Positions 32,203 through 35,841 of a stretch of 35,841 nt of DNA are shown here, in pieces; within the stretch, counting starts at the first letter, position 1; each line of letters begins with the position of its first letter. Under the pieces are notes generated by a model. The model was not told where the DNA came from and made no database searches. It saw only the letters and a program-made list of their open reading frames with translations. The translations under genes were made by a program, and so were the position numbers. Source of the stretch: Thermoplasmata archaeon (GTDB lineage Archaea > Thermoplasmatota > Thermoplasmata > GCA-020350865); NCBI GenBank assembly GCA_020348445.1, contig CP070751.1, positions 1,039,309 through 1,075,149 of the forward strand. Direction: 5' to 3'.

Positions 32203-32254
32203 AGCTTATATGCTATAACTTAAATATAACGCATTCCCAAAGGAGGGATACGAA
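32203..32254 (+). promoter_or_regulatory. Promoter and ribosome site of the GlmU-like gene
   Basis: GCTTATATGC (32204-32213), behind a purine-rich GAGAAA, predicts a start near 32234. AAGGAGGGATA (from 32240) is a strong ribosome site for the TTG at 32255. A second TATA-like string, TTAAATATAA (32220-32229), is too close to be used. Confidence 0.45.
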
Positions 32255-33448
32255 TTGAAGGCCGTAATCCTTGCTGCTGGAGAAGGCACGAGACTAAGAC
32301 CCTTTACCGTGTCCAAGCCCAAGGTGATGATACCAATTGCCAACCGCCCTATAATAGAATACTGCGTGGAGGCACTTTCTCAAAACGGAATCAAGGACAT
32401 CGTCATCGTGGTGGGCTACAAAAAGGAGAGCATAATGAGCCATTTCGAGGACGGAAAGAAATTTGGAGTGGATATCAAATATGCCCTCCAGCCAAAACCA
32501 CTTGGCACGGCACACGCACTTCTTCAGGCAGAATCGGAGATAGATTGTGATTTTCTAGTGCTTCCTGGTGATAATCTCATCGATCCAAAGGAGGTTTCCA
32601 ATCTCATAGAGAGCGAAAGCCCAAACTCGCTTTTAATAGCAGAAAGCGAAATACCCTCCAAATACGGGGTAATTTTCCTGGAAAAGGAGACAGTGGCCAA
32701 GATAGTGGAAAAACCCACAGAAATGCTCAGCAACCTCATTTCCACAGGTATCTACCGCTTCACACCTGCGATTTTCGATGCAATAAAGGCTGTGGGCGAG
32801 AAGGGAGATCAGGATCTCACTGCCGTGGTCCAGCACATGATCGAAAAAGGAGATACGATATCAGGAATCAGGGGCATAGGTAAATGGATGGACGCAGTTT
32901 ATCCGTGGGATATACTTCATGTCAATGGCATGGCAGTAACAGATGCGAAGATGGGTATAGCCGGTAATATCGAGGAAGGTGCGCAGCTCAAGGGCCAGGT
33001 GTTCATAGGAGAGGAGAGTACAGTGAGGTCTGGAGCTTACATAGTAGGGCCTGTTGTGATAGGTAAAGGATGCGATATCGGGCCGAACGTGTGCATTTAT
33101 CCTTCCACAAGCATCGGAGATAACGTCTTTATTCAGCCCTTTTCCCTTATAAGACACAGCGTCCTCATGAACGATGTGCAGGTTGGGAGCTCCTCGATGA
33201 TATCAAATTCTGTTATCGGGGACGGGGTGCATATAGGTTCACATTTTTCCACTAACAATGATGAGGCGCTGATAAAACTGGAATCAGGTTATCATGGTGT
33301 AAAGGACATAGGCGCCATCATAGGGGAAGATTCAGATATCGGAGATCAAGTGGTTACCAGTGCAGGTGCCGTTGTAGGTGCCAAATGTAAAATCTCATCT
33401 GCAAAGAAGCTCGAAGGCTTCCTACCAAATAGAAGCATAGTGATGTAA
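32255..33448 (+). CDS. Bifunctional sugar-1-phosphate nucleotidylyltransferase / acetyltransferase (archaeal GlmU-like)
   Basis: 397 residues, TTG start with a strong SD. The N-terminal nucleotidyltransferase has AGEGTRLRPFTVSKPKVMIPI, GTAHAL, the VLPGDN metal site and VEKP. The C-terminal half is a left-handed beta-helix of hexapeptide repeats (IGEESTVRSGAYIVGPVVIGKGCDIGPN ... VVGAKCKI). This matches archaeal two-domain enzymes such as Sulfolobus ST0452-type proteins, which make UDP-GlcNAc or dTDP-glucose and acetylate amino-sugar phosphates. The glmS gene follows 35 bases on, so UDP-GlcNAc synthesis is the likely role. It is the cytoplasmic step that could feed N-glycan or lipid-linked oligosaccharide assembly. 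Confidence 0.93.
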   Translation: MKAVILAAGEGTRLRPFTVSKPKVMIPIANRPIIEYCVEALSQNGIKDIVIVVGYKKESIMSHFEDGKKFGVDIKYALQPKPLGTAHALLQAESEIDCDFLVLPGDNLIDPKEVSNLIESESPNSLLIAESEIPSKYGVIFLEKETVAKIVEKPTEMLSNLISTGIYRFTPAIFDAIKAVGEKGDQDLTAVVQHMIEKGDTISGIRGIGKWMDAVYPWDILHVNGMAVTDAKMGIAGNIEEGAQLKGQVFIGEESTVRSGAYIVGPVVIGKGCDIGPNVCIYPSTSIGDNVFIQPFSLIRHSVLMNDVQVGSSSMISNSVIGDGVHIGSHFSTNNDEALIKLESGYHGVKDIGAIIGEDSDIGDQVVTSAGAVVGAKCKISSAKKLEGFLPNRSIVM

Positions 33449-33483
33449 TGATCCAAAATTTACATGTAATGGATGTGTAACTG

Positions 33484-35274
33484 ATGTGTGGAATCGTAGG
33501 GTACATAGGAGAAAACGAGGCAGCACCCATACTTCTTCGGGCTTTAAAACGATTGGAATACAGAGGATACGATTCTGCAGGTTTGGTCGTGGTGGACAAC
33601 GACTTGGCATGTTACAAAGATAAGGGTATGATAGATGCCCTTGAACAAAACCTACCAAAGATATCTGGTAAAATCGGTTTGGGCCATACGAGATGGGCGA
33701 CACACGGAAAACCCTCCAAAGAGAATGCACATCCATTCCTTGATTGTAAGGGGAAAATAGGGATTATACACAACGGAATAATAGAGAACCATCTTGAGCT
33801 AAGGAGCCAGCTCATAAAGGAGGGCCACAAGTTCACCTCTGAAACAGATACAGAAGCATTGGTACATCTTATAGAAAAGCACTACAATGGAAACCTCGAA
33901 AAGGCCGTAAAAGAAAGCCTAAAACAGGTTCATGGCTCCTATGCAATAGCTGTTATCCATAAGGACGAGAATGATAATATAGTGGCCGCAAGATGTGAAA
34001 GTCCGTTAGTGATAGGCATTGGGAGCAAGGAGAATTTTATTGCCTCAGATATCGCGGCTTTGTTGGATTACACAAATAAAGTTGCTTATGTCATGGACAA
34101 CGAGGTAGTGAAACTGACAAGAAATGGTTTTGAGATATCAACTGTTCAAGGAGAACCTGTTTCTAGGAATGTGGAGACAATAAGTTGGAGCATGGAGGAC
34201 GCAGAAAAGGGGGGATACGAGCATTACATGCTCAAGGAGATCTTCGAGCAGCCCATGGCCATTCATAATTCACTTTTAGGCAGGATACCTGATCTCACCA
34301 TAAACGAATTCATGAACGGCAAATTCACAACCATAAGGATAATCGCCTGCGGTACTTCCTATCACGCCGGCCTGATAGGTAAATACATATTTGAAAATTT
34401 TTCAAAGGTCCCTGTTGTTGTTGAAATGGGCTCAGAGTACAGATATTCGGAGCCTATTCATGAGAACACGCTTGTGGTTTTAATCACCCAAAGCGGCGAG
34501 ACCGCTGATACTCTAGCCGCTGCAAGAGAGGCAAAGCGGCGGGGTAATATGACCATTGCCATAACCAATGTGGTGGGAAGCAGCATAACTAGGGAGGTGG
34601 ACTACACCTTTTATACGAGGGCAGGACCTGAAATCGGTGTGGCCGCAACAAAGACCTTCATAACCCAGTTGGTTGCCTTGTACATCCTTGGCATCACCTT
34701 TGGTCTCATAAAGCGTACTCTTGAATACGATAAGATAAGGGAACATACGTCAACCCTAAGAAAGTTACCAAGGTACGCGCAGAGCGTGCTGGACGAAGCA
34801 GAACACATAAAGAAATGCGCCCTTACCATGGTTGATGCCACTGATGTGTTCTACATTGGAAGGAATATCAACTATCCCACGGCACTGGAAGGGGCCCTTA
34901 AATTCAAAGAGATCTCTTACATCCATGCCGAAGGTTATCCTGCAGGTGAGCTGAAACACGGCCCCCTTGCCCTTCTGACCCCCCAAACACCAGTTGTGGC
35001 CATTGCACCAAAGGATCATACCTATGATAAGCTCCTGGGTAATATCAGCGAGGTCAGTGCAAGAGGCTCTCCCGTGATAGCAATAGGTTATCAGGATGAC
35101 ACTGAGCTTTCTAAACTTGCTGATAATGTGATATATGTTCCTGAGGTTCCTCCTCTGTTCTCTCCGGTACCAATTTCGGTGGTGGTGCAGCTCCTTGCAT
35201 ATTATGTCGCCCGGGAAAGAAAATGCTCAATTGATAAGCCGCGGCATCTTGCAAAGAGTGTCACAGTGGAATGA
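33484..35274 (+). CDS. glmS: Glutamine-fructose-6-phosphate aminotransferase (isomerising)
   Basis: 596 residues, the usual GlmS length. MCGIVGYIG places the nucleophile Cys directly after Met. The glutaminase half has RGYDSAG, GHTRWATHG, HNGIIEN and SETDTE. The two SIS isomerase domains follow, with ACGTSYHAG, QSGETADTLAA, AGPEIGVAATKTF, GRNINYPTALEGALKFKEISYIHAEGYPAGELKHGP and the C-terminal KPRHLAKSVTVE. The enzyme converts fructose-6-phosphate and glutamine to glucosamine-6-phosphate, the entry step of hexosamine synthesis. Together with the upstream GlmU-like enzyme, it forms a two-gene unit. Confidence 0.97.
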   Translation: MCGIVGYIGENEAAPILLRALKRLEYRGYDSAGLVVVDNDLACYKDKGMIDALEQNLPKISGKIGLGHTRWATHGKPSKENAHPFLDCKGKIGIIHNGIIENHLELRSQLIKEGHKFTSETDTEALVHLIEKHYNGNLEKAVKESLKQVHGSYAIAVIHKDENDNIVAARCESPLVIGIGSKENFIASDIAALLDYTNKVAYVMDNEVVKLTRNGFEISTVQGEPVSRNVETISWSMEDAEKGGYEHYMLKEIFEQPMAIHNSLLGRIPDLTINEFMNGKFTTIRIIACGTSYHAGLIGKYIFENFSKVPVVVEMGSEYRYSEPIHENTLVVLITQSGETADTLAAAREAKRRGNMTIAITNVVGSSITREVDYTFYTRAGPEIGVAATKTFITQLVALYILGITFGLIKRTLEYDKIREHTSTLRKLPRYAQSVLDEAEHIKKCALTMVDATDVFYIGRNINYPTALEGALKFKEISYIHAEGYPAGELKHGPLALLTPQTPVVAIAPKDHTYDKLLGNISEVSARGSPVIAIGYQDDTELSKLADNVIYVPEVPPLFSPVPISVVVQLLAYYVARERKCSIDKPRHLAKSVTVE

Positions 35275-35330
35275 TTTTTAATGCCCAAATCCAGCGAAAC
35301 GTTTAAGAGGCATTAAAATCGTGTTCCAAA

Positions 35331-35374
35331 TATTATTTATAATGACTTTTATATTGATAACTTGGTGACGAATT
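35331..35374 (+). promoter_or_regulatory. Promoter and ribosome site of the last gene
   Basis: TATTATTTATAATG (about 35331-35344) lies before TTGGTGACGAATT, in which GGTGA (35364-35368) sits six bases ahead of the ATG at 35375. Confidence 0.35.
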
Positions 35375-35841
35375 ATGTCTCAGGGAGCAAAAGTGGGCTT
35401 TAAATCCGATTTTTTAAGGATATCGTGGGCAAGTATTATGGTTTATTGTCTCTTGGTATCGATAATATTTGCATTTTTGATACCAGTTTCTGCGAATAAT
35501 CCACCCGGTATCGCAATTACAGAACCTGATAACGGGGCAACTGTTAACGGCACCATCACGATATGGATGGTGGCATGGGATCCGGATGGAAACGACCAGA
35601 TTGAGGAGGTATGGGTGAAAATCGACGGAGGGGATCTCAGAAACGCCACCTATAACCACACCGATGCTGAAGGACAGTGGTGGTACTACGAATGGGACAC
35701 TACAGAAGTGGAGGACGGATGGCATGACATAACTGCCATTACCTACGACGGAACCGACGATGCGAGTGACGTCATCGAGGTTTTTGTGGACAATGTTCCT
35801 GAAAACAATCCACCGGGCATTGCCATTGTTGAGCCCGATGG
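35375..35841 (+). CDS. Secreted Ig-like repeat protein, 3'-truncated by the window end
   Basis: 155 codons are visible and the frame is open to the end. A basic N-terminus and a hydrophobic segment (SIMVYCLLVSIIFAFLIPVSA) form a signal peptide. One beta-sandwich repeat follows, 'NNPPGIAITEPDNGATVNGTITI ... WDPDGNDQIEEVWVKIDGG ... WHDITAITYDGTDDAS', and a second copy begins at the very end (NNPPGIAIVEPDG). The repeat is of the bacterial Ig-like kind found in archaeal surface proteins. No function can be assigned. Confidence 0.85.
   Translation, partial: MSQGAKVGFKSDFLRISWASIMVYCLLVSIIFAFLIPVSANNPPGIAITEPDNGATVNGTITIWMVAWDPDGNDQIEEVWVKIDGGDLRNATYNHTDAEGQWWYYEWDTTEVEDGWHDITAITYDGTDDASDVIEVFVDNVPENNPPGIAIVEPD

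Overview
The window looks like a euryarchaeal chromosome segment, most probably from an uncultured Thermoplasmata-like lineage. The support is indirect. It carries archaea-type genes (pantoate kinase, fibrillarin, a COG1340 coiled-coil protein, a COG2426 membrane protein, an archaeal two-domain sugar-phosphate nucleotidylyltransferase). TATA-like boxes lie about 26 bases before many predicted transcript starts. Ribosome sites are of the GGAGGTGAT type, and one surface protein ends in a PEF-type sorting tail. There is no rRNA or recognised tRNA to fix the taxonomy.

Layout. 1-3216: 3' part of a large secreted LamG/PKD/Fn3-like protein. 3353-6493 (minus): acyl-CoA dehydrogenase, EtfB and a ferredoxin-fused EtfA in one operon. 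6631-10574: two tandem paralogous secreted beta-helix (NosD-like) proteins. 10699-11568: a long soluble coiled-coil protein. 11569-12142: a gene-free stretch holding two strong RNA hairpins, each placed about 26 bases after a TATA-like box. 12143-15576: tightly packed operon coaBC, pantoate kinase, fibrillarin and a membrane protein. 15684-19793: a 1369-residue double beta-helix surface protein with a PEF-like C-terminus. 19870-21646: COG2426 membrane protein and an NAD-dependent sugar epimerase. 21713-26485: a 1590-residue membrane-anchored surface protein (TIGR03790-like domain, CARDB-like, PKD, seven cadherin-like repeats). 26505-27680 (minus): transglutaminase-like lipoprotein. 27846-28011: candidate novel structured RNA of about 150 nt. 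28096-28635 (minus) and 28869-30089 (plus): a Ras-like GTPase divergent from a tail-anchored coiled-coil protein. 30090-30329 (minus): small zinc-ribbon protein. 30444-32120: SBBP beta-propeller protein. 32255-35274: GlmU-like enzyme and GlmS. 35375-end: start of another secreted Ig-like repeat protein.

How it fits together. Roughly half the window encodes very large, N-glycosylation-sequon-rich exported proteins built from a small set of shared modules that are duplicated, fused and inserted into one another. The hexosamine genes (GlmS, GlmU-like) and the epimerase could supply nucleotide sugars for glycosylating such proteins; this is inference. The housekeeping part covers CoA synthesis, rRNA/tRNA 2'-O-methylation and a probable electron-bifurcating acyl-CoA dehydrogenase. 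The best candidates for something undescribed are the RNA at 27846-28011, the two hairpin RNAs at 11632-12041, and the GTPase/tail-anchored coiled-coil pair.
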